A DNA stretch of 64,000 nucleotides. Source: Improbicoccus devescovinae (GTDB taxonomy: Bacteria; Bacillota; Clostridia; Oscillospirales; Acutalibacteraceae). Position 1 is the stretch's first letter, and each line of letters starts with the position of its first letter. The position numbers were made by a program, and so were the translations under genes. The notes beneath the pieces are model-generated. The model did not search any database, had not been told where the DNA came from, and saw only the letters and a program-made list of their open reading frames with translations. The DNA is taken from positions 434,001 through 498,000 of the forward strand of contig BSWA01000001.1 in assembly GCA_036245095.1 (NCBI GenBank), read 5' to 3'. Positions 37,967-46,635 of this stretch are shown here, piece by piece.

Positions 37967-38809
37967 TTAGGGTGGGTCCAAAGAAGAGACTTCTTTGCCC
38001 CACTCTCTTCCCCAATCAATAAGTTGACGCAAAACTCCATTTAAAAATTTGCCAGTTTTAACTGAACCTGGTACAAAACCTGCATTCGGAAGTTTACTAA
38101 CAAATCTCATTAAACTGTTAAGTTTTATATCATCCACATTATCACGTCCCGAATATTCATCAATCTTATTCGCAAAATATATCACATACGTTTTCGGATT
38201 TGTTTTTACGATTTTATCGTTCCATATTTCAAGTTTTTTAACATCAAAACTAGGATCATTTGCATCAAACATAACAATAATAACATTCCATTCCCTGTAT
38301 ATCCCGTTATTATGATTATTCACATCATCTATGTCAATTTCGCGAATATCAAATTTTAACGAGAAAGGGCCATAGTGATAAATAGGTGCCGTAACATCCC
38401 TGCCTTGCACAAGCGGATACTTTTCCAAATTTTCCGGTGGAGGTTGTTCTTCAATTCTAAGAGGGTCACTTTCAAACCCCGAAATATCTCCATTACATAT
38501 CCTACTTATTAAAGAAGTTTTGCCAATTCCCTTTTTCCCCACAACTAAAACACTAACTCGATAATTTTTAGCTTTAACTATACTTTGTTTGGGGCGTGTT
38601 ATAAGATAAGTTCCAGCCGCCATCAACGCTGCACCACCGAGGCTCAATCCTATTACAAGCGGTACATTTTTATATTTATTTGAATTTTTATGACTATTTG
38701 GCGGCGAGCTAGTAGTGATTTCTGTTTTTTTGATACTTGCGCCGCTCAGCCTAGGAATCACAGTGATTAAAATCAATAAATTATATAAAAATTTAGGCCG
38801 GATAAACAT
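37967..38809 (-). CDS. Membrane-anchored Ras/Rab-like small GTPase
   Basis: A 280-residue protein. Two hydrophobic segments (about 8-23 and 50-71) precede a small GTPase domain. The basic residues after the second helix (RPKQ) predict that the GTPase domain is cytoplasmic. G1 is VGKKGIGKTS (91-99), G4 is NKID (214-217) and G5 is GSVKTG (near 248-253). The G3 DxxG motif is not evident: the equivalent strand reads KFDIREIDIDD, so hydrolysis may be altered. The overall order fits Ras/Rab rather than the bacterial Era/Der families. It converges with the ubiquitin-like gene. Function is unknown; a role in host traffic would require surface exposure or release. Confidence 0.72.
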   Translation of the reverse strand: MFIRPKFLYNLLILITVIPRLSGASIKKTEITTSSPPNSHKNSNKYKNVPLVIGLSLGGAALMAAGTYLITRPKQSIVKAKNYRVSVLVVGKKGIGKTSLISRICNGDISGFESDPLRIEEQPPPENLEKYPLVQGRDVTAPIYHYGPFSLKFDIREIDIDDVNNHNNGIYREWNVIIVMFDANDPSFDVKKLEIWNDKIVKTNPKTYVIYFANKIDEYSGRDNVDDIKLNSLMRFVSKLPNAGFVPGSVKTGKFLNGVLRQLIDWGREWGKEVSSLDPP

Positions 38810-38967
38810 TTTTTTATATACAACTCCTATTTTTTATATAGTATTTTCATAATAATATTTTTTTATTTATTTACAAATAAATTATATCAAAAACGAGTTA
38901 TTTGTTTTCTTCTGAAAATAAAAATATGCAAAAGTTTACAAGATATTAAATTTAATATAATTTTAAC

Positions 38968-38995
38968 TTGACATTTACGATTAATAAATTAAACT
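38968..38995 (+). promoter_or_regulatory. Promoter for tRNA-Met
   Basis: TTGACA (38968-38973) and TAAACT (38990-38995), 16-base spacer, 42 bases before the tRNA. Confidence 0.5.
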
Positions 38996-39037
38996 AATAT
39001 TTAAACCTATCTAACAATTGCAATTCACCTACATCAT

Positions 39038-39113
39038 GGCGGCATAGCTCAGTTGGTAGAGCGTTCGGTTCATGCCCGAATTGTCGATGGTTCGAGTCCA
39101 TTTGCCGCTACCA
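39038..39113 (+). tRNA. tRNA-Met (CAT), elongator type
   Basis: A cloverleaf with acceptor GGCGGCA / TGCCGCT, D-arm with AGCTCAGTTGGTAGAGC, anticodon stem TTCGG-loop-CCGAA with CAT in the loop, T-arm with GGTTCGAGTCC, and an encoded CCA end. The full acceptor pair distinguishes it from the initiator. A tRNA-Ile with modified CAT cannot be excluded by sequence alone. Confidence 0.9.
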
Positions 39114-39327
39114 TGCATTTTATACATAAAAAATGCATTTTTTGTTTTTTTTTCATGAAATAGGTAGAATATTTTCAAAAATGCTTGAAAGATATTTAAA
39201 AATTTGTTAGAAATACGGGAAGTGGAATTATAAGTTTGAATTTTATTTGTTAATATTTTTTAATAATAATAATAAAGAGAAGACTACCAACAACTGAAAT
39301 CTTATGGTTAGTCGGAGGAATGTGTCA

Positions 39328-40437
39328 GTGAATTTTGAATTTGATGCAAATAATGAAGAAATTGTAAAAATTAAAGTAATTGGCGTTGGCGGCGGAGGCG
39401 GTAATGCTGTTAATAGAATGGTCGACGCCGGGGTGCGTTGTGTCGATTTTATATGTGTAAATACCGACAGACAGGCGTTATACCGTTCGAAAGCTCACCA
39501 AAAAATACAAATAGGCGAGAAAATAACTCGTGGCAAAGGGGCTGGTTCTAAACCCGATGTAGGCCAACGCGCCGCAGAAGAAAGTCGCGATGAACTTATT
39601 TCTAATCTCAAAGGTTCAGATATGGTTTTTGTAACTGCCGGAATGGGCGGAGGAACTGGCACAGGAGGGGCACCTATAGTCGCACAAGTGGCTAGAGAAC
39701 TCGGGATTTTGACGATAGGAATTGTTACAAAGCCGTTTACTTTTGAAGGGCAGCGCCGCATGGATCAAGCAGAAATGGGCATTGCGTTACTTAAAGACCA
39801 AGTTGACTCATTGGTAGTGATCCCAAATGAAAGATTAAAATACGCAAGCCAGCAAAGAATCACGCTTATGAACGCGTTCAGTGTAGCAGATGATGTATTG
39901 AAACAAGGCGTACAAAGCATTTCAGATTTAATTTTACTACCGGGGCTAGTTAATCTTGATTTCGCCGATGTGACCGCTATAATGAAGGATGCAGGCTATG
40001 CTCACATGGGTGTTGGCCTCGCCGCGGGTAAAGATAAAGCCGAGATTGCTGCGAAAATGGCGATTTCCAGCCCATTACTAGAAACCGCGATTCATGGTGC
40101 GCGCGGTGTCATAATAAACGTCACTGCGGCCCCGGATATAGGCTTAGATGAAATCGAAACAGCATCTAATTTAATTTCCGAACAAGCAGATGCCGAGGCG
40201 AACATTATTTGGGGTGCTACATTCGACGAAATGATGGACGATGAAATGCGGGTCACTGTGATAGCTACAGGTTTTGCTACTCAAGATGGCAGTACAGAAC
40301 CTACTGCATTTAAAAAATATGAAGATATCGTTAAAAACAAACCCGAAAACAAGAAGTATCCAGCATTTCACGAAGATAATTCCAACACAAAAGACGATAG
40401 CTTTGAAAATGTAATGTCTATATTCAACAAAAAATAA
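39328..40437 (+). CDS. ftsZ: Cell division protein FtsZ
   Basis: The tubulin-like GTPase that forms the division ring. VIGVGGGGGNAVNRM near the N-terminus, the tubulin signature GGGTGTGGAP near residue 106 and NERLKYASQ are clear. The frame opens at ATG 39304, but GTG 39328, with GGAGG nine bases upstream (39314-39318), is the better start and gives NFEFDANNEE. It ends with a family-type tail (NVMSIFNKK). It is monocistronic behind tRNA-Met; ftsA is not adjacent. Confidence 0.95.
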   Translation: MNFEFDANNEEIVKIKVIGVGGGGGNAVNRMVDAGVRCVDFICVNTDRQALYRSKAHQKIQIGEKITRGKGAGSKPDVGQRAAEESRDELISNLKGSDMVFVTAGMGGGTGTGGAPIVAQVARELGILTIGIVTKPFTFEGQRRMDQAEMGIALLKDQVDSLVVIPNERLKYASQQRITLMNAFSVADDVLKQGVQSISDLILLPGLVNLDFADVTAIMKDAGYAHMGVGLAAGKDKAEIAAKMAISSPLLETAIHGARGVIINVTAAPDIGLDEIETASNLISEQADAEANIIWGATFDEMMDDEMRVTVIATGFATQDGSTEPTAFKKYEDIVKNKPENKKYPAFHEDNSNTKDDSFENVMSIFNKK

Positions 40438-40537
40438 ATTAATTTTTTTAAAAATTATATATATTTTATTTAAAATTTTTATTAAAAATATTTATAATTA
40501 ATTTAAAAATGTTTTATAATTTTCTGAGGTGATAAAT

Positions 40538-40759
40538 TTGAAATCTGATATTCATCTAGAATACAAGCAAGTAACATTCTCGTGCGCCTGTGGAAACAAG
40601 ATAACAACTGGATCCACTGGCAATGGAGGCACAGTTGAAATTTGTTCAGCGTGTCATCCTTTTTTTACTGGGAAGCAAAAATTTGTTGATTCTGACGGTC
40701 GAGTTGATAAATTTAATAAACGGCTTGAAAGATTGAAGAAATTTGCATCACAATCTTGA
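40538..40759 (+). CDS. rpmE: 50S ribosomal protein L31
   Basis: A zinc-type (C+) L31. It has CACG near residue 17 and CSACHPFFTG near 36-45. The open frame extends to GTG 40529, but TTG 40538 follows GAGGTG (40526-40531) and gives the usual KSDIH start. It overlaps the next gene by 17 bases. Confidence 0.92.
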   Translation: MKSDIHLEYKQVTFSCACGNKITTGSTGNGGTVEICSACHPFFTGKQKFVDSDGRVDKFNKRLERLKKFASQS

Positions 40760-41381
40760 TGCTCCAGCAATCCCCAAGTATAATACTTTTTCAAAGACAT
40801 CGGAATCAGAATTCAAAGTAAAGAATTCCAAGTTCGTATGTTTTGGGGCTTGTGTGAGCTCAGAGTCTGAAATTCATGATATATTAAAATCCCGGAAGAC
40901 AATTTGTTTTTCCGCGAAGCGTCATGTGTATGCATATAATTTATTAAATAACAAATTCAAAGCTTGCGATGACGGAGAACCTAAAAATAGTTCTGGGGCT
41001 CCGATTTTAACTATAATAACTCTTGCAAAATTAAAAAATATAATTATAATAATAAGCAGGTATTTCGGTGGCACATTATTAGGAATAGGAGGTCTGATTA
41101 AAGCATATACACAAGGTGCCCAGTTAACTATTAAAAATTCTGAGATTAAAATTATGACATTATGCACAGTTTTTGAAATAAATTTTGATTATGATGTATC
41201 ATCAGTTATATTTAATTTATTAAATTTATTTAATATTAAAATTTTAAGAAAAAATTATGATATGAAAATTAAACTAAAATGTTATTGCCCAGAAGAAAAT
41301 TTTAGTAATTTTGAGTATAAAATTTCAGAAGTATCTCACGGTGATTTAAAATTAAATTTGTTAGCTTATGAGTATTATTAA
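40743..41381 (+). CDS. yigZ: YigZ/IMPACT family protein
   Basis: A 212-residue member of the UPF0029/IMPACT family, which in E. coli and yeast relatives is linked to translation-stress control. It has the conserved centre: CDDGEPKNSSGAPI, SRYFGGTLLGIGGLIKAY. The C-terminal domain is the usual small ferredoxin-like fold. The start is uncertain: TTG 40743 lies inside rpmE with a weak binding site, and no ATG follows before the conserved region. Confidence 0.88.
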   Translation: MHHNLDAPAIPKYNTFSKTSESEFKVKNSKFVCFGACVSSESEIHDILKSRKTICFSAKRHVYAYNLLNNKFKACDDGEPKNSSGAPILTIITLAKLKNIIIIISRYFGGTLLGIGGLIKAYTQGAQLTIKNSEIKIMTLCTVFEINFDYDVSSVIFNLLNLFNIKILRKNYDMKIKLKCYCPEENFSNFEYKISEVSHGDLKLNLLAYEYY

Positions 41382-41410
41382 AAATAATTTTTTAAAACGG
41401 AGTTGTTGAC

Positions 41411-41761
41411 ATGAAAAATAATGAATCATATTCAAAACATGAAATAAAAATAATTAATATCTTAAAAAAGATATCACAAAATGAAGATATACTCAGTGAA
41501 TTTTTAAAATTAGATTCATATGACAGATACAAATTTTGCATAAATATGAATTTACCCGAATTAGAAAGCCAATTTTCTTACGATGAATTCAATAATTTCA
41601 TATCAAAAAATCAAAAAAAAGCAAGCATTTTATCTGATAAAATTCTCGAGAACGTCAACGCTGGCGGTCTAATCGGCGATGTTATAGGTTTAACTTTATT
41701 GGGAGGAGTATGCTTTTTGGTATTTGTGAACAGAGAAAAAGTTAAAGGTATGTTACATTAA
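41411..41761 (+). CDS. Double-glycine leader-type small protein A
   Basis: A 116-residue protein, paralogous to the next. It has a charged helical N-terminal region of about 84 residues ending ILENVNAGG (GG at 85-86). A 30-residue hydrophobic tail follows, ending in a basic stretch (VNREKVKGMLH). The layout resembles Nif11-type or bacteriocin precursors cut after Gly-Gly. A simple tail-anchored membrane protein is an alternative. The start ATG is preceded by CGGAG. No peptidase-transporter or modifying enzyme is adjacent. Confidence 0.55.
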   Translation: MKNNESYSKHEIKIINILKKISQNEDILSEFLKLDSYDRYKFCINMNLPELESQFSYDEFNNFISKNQKKASILSDKILENVNAGGLIGDVIGLTLLGGVCFLVFVNREKVKGMLH

Positions 41762-41900
41762 ATATATAAATTTATACAAAAAAATAATTTAATTTTAACA
41801 AATATTTAATTCCCCTATAACATATATTTTCCCGATTATATAACATTTACGATTTAATTATATACTTTTAATAATTAAACTTATATTTAGGGGTGATTTT

Positions 41901-42260
41901 ATGAAAGAATTGATCACAAATTTTTCGTCAGAAGAAATAAAAATAATCAAAATATTTGATAAAATACGTGAAAATGAACATATGGCTAAAGAATTTTCCA
42001 AAATACATGATCCTTATGATAAATATAATTATTTTTCAGATATATATTTCCATGAATTTAAAACTCCATTATCATATAACGACTACACAAATTTTACATC
42101 TAAATACAATTCCACCAATTTTGAGTCTCCCGCTCTAGATTCCATTTCAGGAGGAGCAATGAGCAACGTAATATTAAACGCTTTAGGATTATCTGTACTT
42201 GCCGTTATTGCAGTAACTGCATATGCACAAAAAGAGGAGATCAAAAAATATTTTTATTAA
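41901..42260 (+). CDS. Double-glycine leader-type small protein B
   Basis: A 119-residue paralogue of the preceding gene. Similarities are the EIKII segment near residue 12, a Tyr-rich middle, and ALDSISGG with GG at 84-85, the same position. The tail is hydrophobic (about 20 residues), then AQKEEIKKYFY. AGGGGTG precedes the ATG. The conserved Gly-Gly position in two diverged copies argues that it matters. It has its own AT-rich upstream region, so it is probably transcribed separately. Confidence 0.55.
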   Translation: MKELITNFSSEEIKIIKIFDKIRENEHMAKEFSKIHDPYDKYNYFSDIYFHEFKTPLSYNDYTNFTSKYNSTNFESPALDSISGGAMSNVILNALGLSVLAVIAVTAYAQKEEIKKYFY

Positions 42261-42301
42261 AATTACATTTAATTTTCCCTAAAATTAAATAAGTATATTT
42301 T

Positions 42302-43117
42302 TTAATAATAATATTTTACAATTAAAGTAACAAAAAATATTAACGCAGCTATTATTATAATAGTAGCGCAGGTTGATATTCCCAAATAATAAGAAATAAT
42401 CAATCCAGCGACACCAGAAAATAACGAAAATATTACACTAAATTTATGAAAATTTTTTATATTGTTAGATATATTTTTCGATGCCGCTGCAGGAATTGTT
42501 AATAACGAATTCACCATTAAAACCCCAATCCATCGAACAGTTACTGTAACTATTAAAGCTATAAATATTACAAACATATTTTTATATAACTTGAAATTTA
42601 TATTTTTACTAATAGCTAAATCAGGGTCCAAACTTGAGATCATGAATTTATTGAAAAACAGTATCCATACAGTAATAAATAAACAAAAAACTATAAATAA
42701 AATTCGAATTTCTGTGCTAGTTACACATAAAATATCGCCTAACAATAAATTAGTATATGTAGAAAATTTTTTATTTATCGACAACAATATTAATCCGACA
42801 GCTAATCCTGTAGAAGCAAAGACACCAATAATAGTATCCGGAGACGAAATATTCAATTCCACTATCGATGAAATCATAAATGCAAAAATTATACCAAATA
42901 CAAGTAATGAAACAAATGAGTTTTGAATTCCTAAAATTGTTCCTATTGCAACTCCAGTCAACGCACAATGCCCGAGAGCATCTGAAAAAAATGCCATTTT
43001 ATTATTAACTATCATAGTCCCGAGTAATCCAAATATAGGAGTGATTAATAATATAGTCAAAAACGAATTTTTCATAAAATTATAACTAATCCATGAAAAA
43101 GGCAAAATAAATTCCAA
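42302..43117 (-). CDS. Metal ABC transporter permease (ZnuB/TroC family)
   Basis: A 271-residue inner-membrane permease for zinc or manganese uptake with seven to nine hydrophobic helices. Family-typical segments are SDALGHCALTGVAIG, VRWIGVLMVNSLLTIPAA and YLGISTCATIIII. The ATPase and binding-protein genes are not adjacent, so its partners must be encoded elsewhere. The metal cannot be told from this sequence. Confidence 0.87.
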   Translation of the reverse strand: MEFILPFSWISYNFMKNSFLTILLITPIFGLLGTMIVNNKMAFFSDALGHCALTGVAIGTILGIQNSFVSLLVFGIIFAFMISSIVELNISSPDTIIGVFASTGLAVGLILLSINKKFSTYTNLLLGDILCVTSTEIRILFIVFCLFITVWILFFNKFMISSLDPDLAISKNINFKLYKNMFVIFIALIVTVTVRWIGVLMVNSLLTIPAAASKNISNNIKNFHKFSVIFSLFSGVAGLIISYYLGISTCATIIIIAALIFFVTLIVKYYY

Positions 43118-43242
43118 AATTTTGTAAAAAAACTCTATATTTTCACACTTCCTAAACTATACTTTTAAAAAAATATTTTTTGTAAACTATTATCAAAAAT
43201 AAATCTTATTTACATACACTTGTGTACCTTTTTTACATACAT

Positions 43243-44571
43243 TTATATGCCTTGCTTGATCATAGAATTAGTAACTTCAATAAAACTATGAATATTAGCA
43301 CCAAATATATAATCATGTTTTCTAGAAAATTCTTCAGCTCTTTGTGAAATATTAACAAAAATATTCTTCATAATAGCCTTAAGTTTGACATCCACATCTT
43401 GAAATTCCCAACGCGATTTATTAGAATTTTGGCTCATTTCCAATCCTGAAGCAGAGACTCCACCAGCATTCGCCGCCTTCCCTGGTGCAAACAACACCTT
43501 GTTTTCGACTAAATATCTAGTAGCTTCTAAAGTTGTTGGCATATTAGCTCCTTCAACAACAGCTATACATTTGTTTTTAACTAGATTTTTAGCGAAATCC
43601 AACAAAATTTCGTTTTGAGTAGCGCATGGCATAGCCACATCACAAGGAATCGACCAATCAAATTTTCCCTCAAAATACTGAGAATCAGATTTTATTTTAT
43701 TATATTCTAAAATTCTAAGCTTCTTTTTTTCTTTAATATCTTTTATGATAGATAAATTTATACCATCTTTATCATAAATCCAACCGGTGGAATCAGACAT
43801 AGTTACAACTTTTGCGCCATACGCAATCGATTTCTCGACAGCATGAATAGCAACGTTGCCTGCTCCAGATACACAAACCGTCTTATTTTCAAGAGAATTT
43901 ACTGATTTTTTTAGCATTTCTTCACAAAAATAAACCAAACCATAACCAGTAGCCTCATTTCGACCAGGCAATCCATCAAATTCTAAACCTTTTCCGGTCA
44001 ATACGCCTTCATGAATATTTTTTATTTTTTTATACTGCCCATATAAATATCCGATTTCTCTGGCGCCTACGCCGATATCGCCAGCAGGCACATCAGTACT
44101 AGCGCCGATATGTCGAAAAAGTTCATTCATAAAACTTTGACAAAAATTCATAATTTCGAAATCCGACTTACCTTTTGGGTCAAAATCACTTCCGCCCTTA
44201 GCGCCACCAAGCGGTAAACCCGTCAAAGCATTCTTGAAAGTTTGCTCGAACCCCAAAAATTTAATTATTCCAATATCAACCGACGGATGAAATCTTAGGC
44301 CGCCTTTATACGGGCCTAATGCGCCATTAAATTGAACACGATACCCCCTATTAACATGTATTTTGCCGGCATCATCCCGCCAAGTTACTCTGAATTTAAT
44401 TTCTCTATCCGGTTCTATAATGCGTTCTAAAATAGAAAGCTCTTGATAAATTTTAGATTCCTCTATGATGGACTTGATAGGCATCAAAGTCTCAGTTATA
44501 GCTTGATGGAATTCAGTTTCATTTGGGGTCCTTTGTATAATATTTGTAATGACTTTATCAGTATATAACAT
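43243..44571 (-). CDS. gdhA: Glutamate dehydrogenase (NADP-type)
   Basis: Interconverts 2-oxoglutarate plus ammonia and glutamate. At 442 residues it is full length. It has the substrate-binding block KGGLRFHPSV, the catalytic Lys in LPLGGAKGGSDFDPKG, PAGDIGVGAREIG, and the Rossmann motif SGAGNVAIHAVEK. The sequence PGRNEATGYG is typical of the hexameric bacterial NADP enzymes. It is monocistronic. Confidence 0.95.
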   Translation of the reverse strand: MLYTDKVITNIIQRTPNETEFHQAITETLMPIKSIIEESKIYQELSILERIIEPDREIKFRVTWRDDAGKIHVNRGYRVQFNGALGPYKGGLRFHPSVDIGIIKFLGFEQTFKNALTGLPLGGAKGGSDFDPKGKSDFEIMNFCQSFMNELFRHIGASTDVPAGDIGVGAREIGYLYGQYKKIKNIHEGVLTGKGLEFDGLPGRNEATGYGLVYFCEEMLKKSVNSLENKTVCVSGAGNVAIHAVEKSIAYGAKVVTMSDSTGWIYDKDGINLSIIKDIKEKKKLRILEYNKIKSDSQYFEGKFDWSIPCDVAMPCATQNEILLDFAKNLVKNKCIAVVEGANMPTTLEATRYLVENKVLFAPGKAANAGGVSASGLEMSQNSNKSRWEFQDVDVKLKAIMKNIFVNISQRAEEFSRKHDYIFGANIHSFIEVTNSMIKQGI

Positions 44572-44822
44572 ACATTACCCCCGAGTTATAAAAAATCTCA
44601 GTACATGTGTATTAGGTTTACTTAAAATAAATCGTTTGTAAATACTTTTTTTGATTTTTATGAAATTTATTTTCCTAATTTCCCCCTATCAATCCCTTGA
44701 GTTATAAAAAATTCCGACATGTTTATATAGTTTACTTGATATAATTAATTTGTAAATACTTTTTTAAAATTTTAAATATTTTTTTTAATTTTAATGAAAT
44801 TATTATATGAAAATATACATAT

Positions 44823-44969
44823 TCAACAATTATTCATCAACATTAAGGATAAAATTAGTATTACTACACATATTACTATGGCAATGATTTTGTCCGGAAA
44901 TAAAAACGAAAATAAAAGGCCTATTCCAAAAGCTAATGCTAATGCTCCTGGCTGTTTAAAACAACGCAT
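44823..44969 (-). CDS. 48-residue membrane protein
   Basis: Reads RCFKQPGALALAFGIGL, then LFSFLFPDKIIA and a second hydrophobic stretch ending MNNC. There are probably two short helices around a PDK turn. It is preceded by AAAGGTGG eight bases before the ATG, a strong binding site. The overlapping + strand frame has no comparable support. Function unknown; similar tiny GxG-rich membrane proteins are common in clostridia. Confidence 0.55.
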   Translation of the reverse strand: MRCFKQPGALALAFGIGLLFSFLFPDKIIAIVICVVILILSLMLMNNC

Positions 44970-45166
44970 ATATTTTTCCACCTTTGTTTTAATAAAATAA
45001 AATATACTTATATGTTATAAAAAAATTGTGGAAATGTTACAAAAAACTTAAAAACAATAATCTTACGTAATTCAGTATTAGTAAAATTAATAATTTTATA
45101 GTTTTTAGCAAATAATCTTAATTAAATAAAATAAGTCCAAAAAAAATTCAAAAGTGGTGAATTGTT

Positions 45167-45346
45167 ATGTATTTTTTTAGAACGGTCTTTAGATTTTTTT
45201 GGTTTGTTATGTTTTTATTAACGGTAATATTTTTGTTAAAAAAAGACATAAATAAATATAAATTTTATGCAAAATTGGGAGCTTTTCACGTAAAAACGAA
45301 ATTAATATTTTATCGAATTTTAAGTTTTTTTAGATTTTCTTATTAA
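45167..45346 (+). CDS. 59-residue membrane protein upstream of Ger(x)C
   Basis: Begins MYFFRTVFRFFWFVMF with one strong hydrophobic helix, then a basic, Phe-rich tail. AGTGGTG lies about 10 bases before the ATG. It ends 35 bases before the Ger(x)C-like gene and reads the same way, so they may be co-expressed. Function unknown. Confidence 0.45.
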   Translation: MYFFRTVFRFFWFVMFLLTVIFLLKKDINKYKFYAKLGAFHVKTKLIFYRILSFFRFSY

Positions 45347-45381
45347 AAAAAATATATATTCATAAAGGAGTCTTAATAAAG

Positions 45382-46473
45382 ATGTGCGTATTGTCTAAAA
45401 ATAAATATAAAAATATGTTTTTTTTATTATTTATGCTATTGCCAATGCTTGTGTTTTCGGGTTGTACAGAAAAAAAACAGCTGCATGAAAAATTAATGAT
45501 TCAAGGAATCGGTGTGGATTTTGAAAACGACATGTATAATATAACTGTTCAGGCAAAGAATTTTAAAAATTTAGCCGGAGAAAAAGAACCAACTAATACT
45601 ACTTTGAATATAAAAGAAAAATCTGTAAGTAGCGCCATCGATAAAATTCCTGAACTCACAGGTTTGAAGCCGTTGGTGTCGCAGAATTTAATTATAGTTA
45701 TAGGAGAAGCAGCTGCTAAATATGGATTTAACAACTTTATTGATTTTTTTTCTAGATACCATGAGAATAGACTCAATGTAAATATCCGGATTGCTGCGGG
45801 TACAGCTCAAGATATATTCGCTGTCAAAATAAACGACAAACCTATAGAATCCGAAACTTTGCGATCGTTGGCGAATAAAAAATCAGATATAAATATATTA
45901 AAATTTCAACAAGATTTAAAAAACAAAACAACCGACCCAGTTCTTCTTGTGTTAAGAACAAATCAAGAAAAAACCGAAATTATATGTGAAGAAATGGCTA
46001 TCATTTCTGATGATAAACTTGTGGCAATTTTAGACAAAAATGAAACAATCGGAGCTCAAATTTTGAGAAATGTGTCTGAATTAGGAAGCATGAGTATAAA
46101 TCAAAATAATAAAGATAATATTTGCACTATTGACAAAGTTGAAACTAAAATTATAACAGAAATTTATCCTAATATTGCTATCCAATCAAATATTACAGTA
46201 AATGCACTTGAATTTAATAAAGACCCTAAATATATAGAATCTATAAATGAAAAAATTAAAGAAAATTTACCTGAAAAATTAACAGAAATATGTGCAAATG
46301 TCATAAAAAAAACCTTGGATTTAAAATGCGATATATTTAAATTTGGTAAATTGTTCAGAAATAAATATCCAAATCATTTCAAAACTATTCAAGACGACTG
46401 GAAAAATCATCTGCAAGACATCAAATATAATATTAAAATAAATATAAATATGAACGTAATAGGCACTGGATAA
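45382..46473 (+). CDS. Ger(x)C-type spore germination lipoprotein
   Basis: Ger(x)C proteins are the lipoprotein subunits of germinant receptors. This 363-residue protein has a signal with lipobox VFSGC (Cys 28), followed by the family opening LHEKLMIQGIGVDFE and the N-terminal domain with ETLRSLANKK. The C-terminal domain (from about 215) ends in a typical amphipathic helix-strand pair near FRNKYPNHFKTIQDDW. AAAGGAG precedes the ATG. The A and B receptor subunits are not in the window, so it may be an orphan. Confidence 0.75.
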   Translation: MCVLSKNKYKNMFFLLFMLLPMLVFSGCTEKKQLHEKLMIQGIGVDFENDMYNITVQAKNFKNLAGEKEPTNTTLNIKEKSVSSAIDKIPELTGLKPLVSQNLIIVIGEAAAKYGFNNFIDFFSRYHENRLNVNIRIAAGTAQDIFAVKINDKPIESETLRSLANKKSDINILKFQQDLKNKTTDPVLLVLRTNQEKTEIICEEMAIISDDKLVAILDKNETIGAQILRNVSELGSMSINQNNKDNICTIDKVETKIITEIYPNIAIQSNITVNALEFNKDPKYIESINEKIKENLPEKLTEICANVIKKTLDLKCDIFKFGKLFRNKYPNHFKTIQDDWKNHLQDIKYNIKININMNVIGTG

Positions 46474-46635
46474 TAAATTATCTAAAACTCAAACTTATTT
46501 CTTATTTAAGATACTAAGCTGTAATCAATCTCGCTTATAAATGTTAACAAAATTATAATCAAAAACCACAATAATTTGTTCATTTTTACGTATTTAAGAA
46601 ATTACTACAGCATAATATTTATTTTAACATTATGA

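Noticed and set aside
42462..42926. 154-codon + strand frame inside the metal permease gene.
   Set aside because: The - strand frame has clear permease motifs; this is its shadow.
44794..45000. 68-codon + strand frame.
   Set aside because: No ribosome binding site or family pattern; the opposite strand carries a better supported 48-residue membrane protein with AAAGGTGG.
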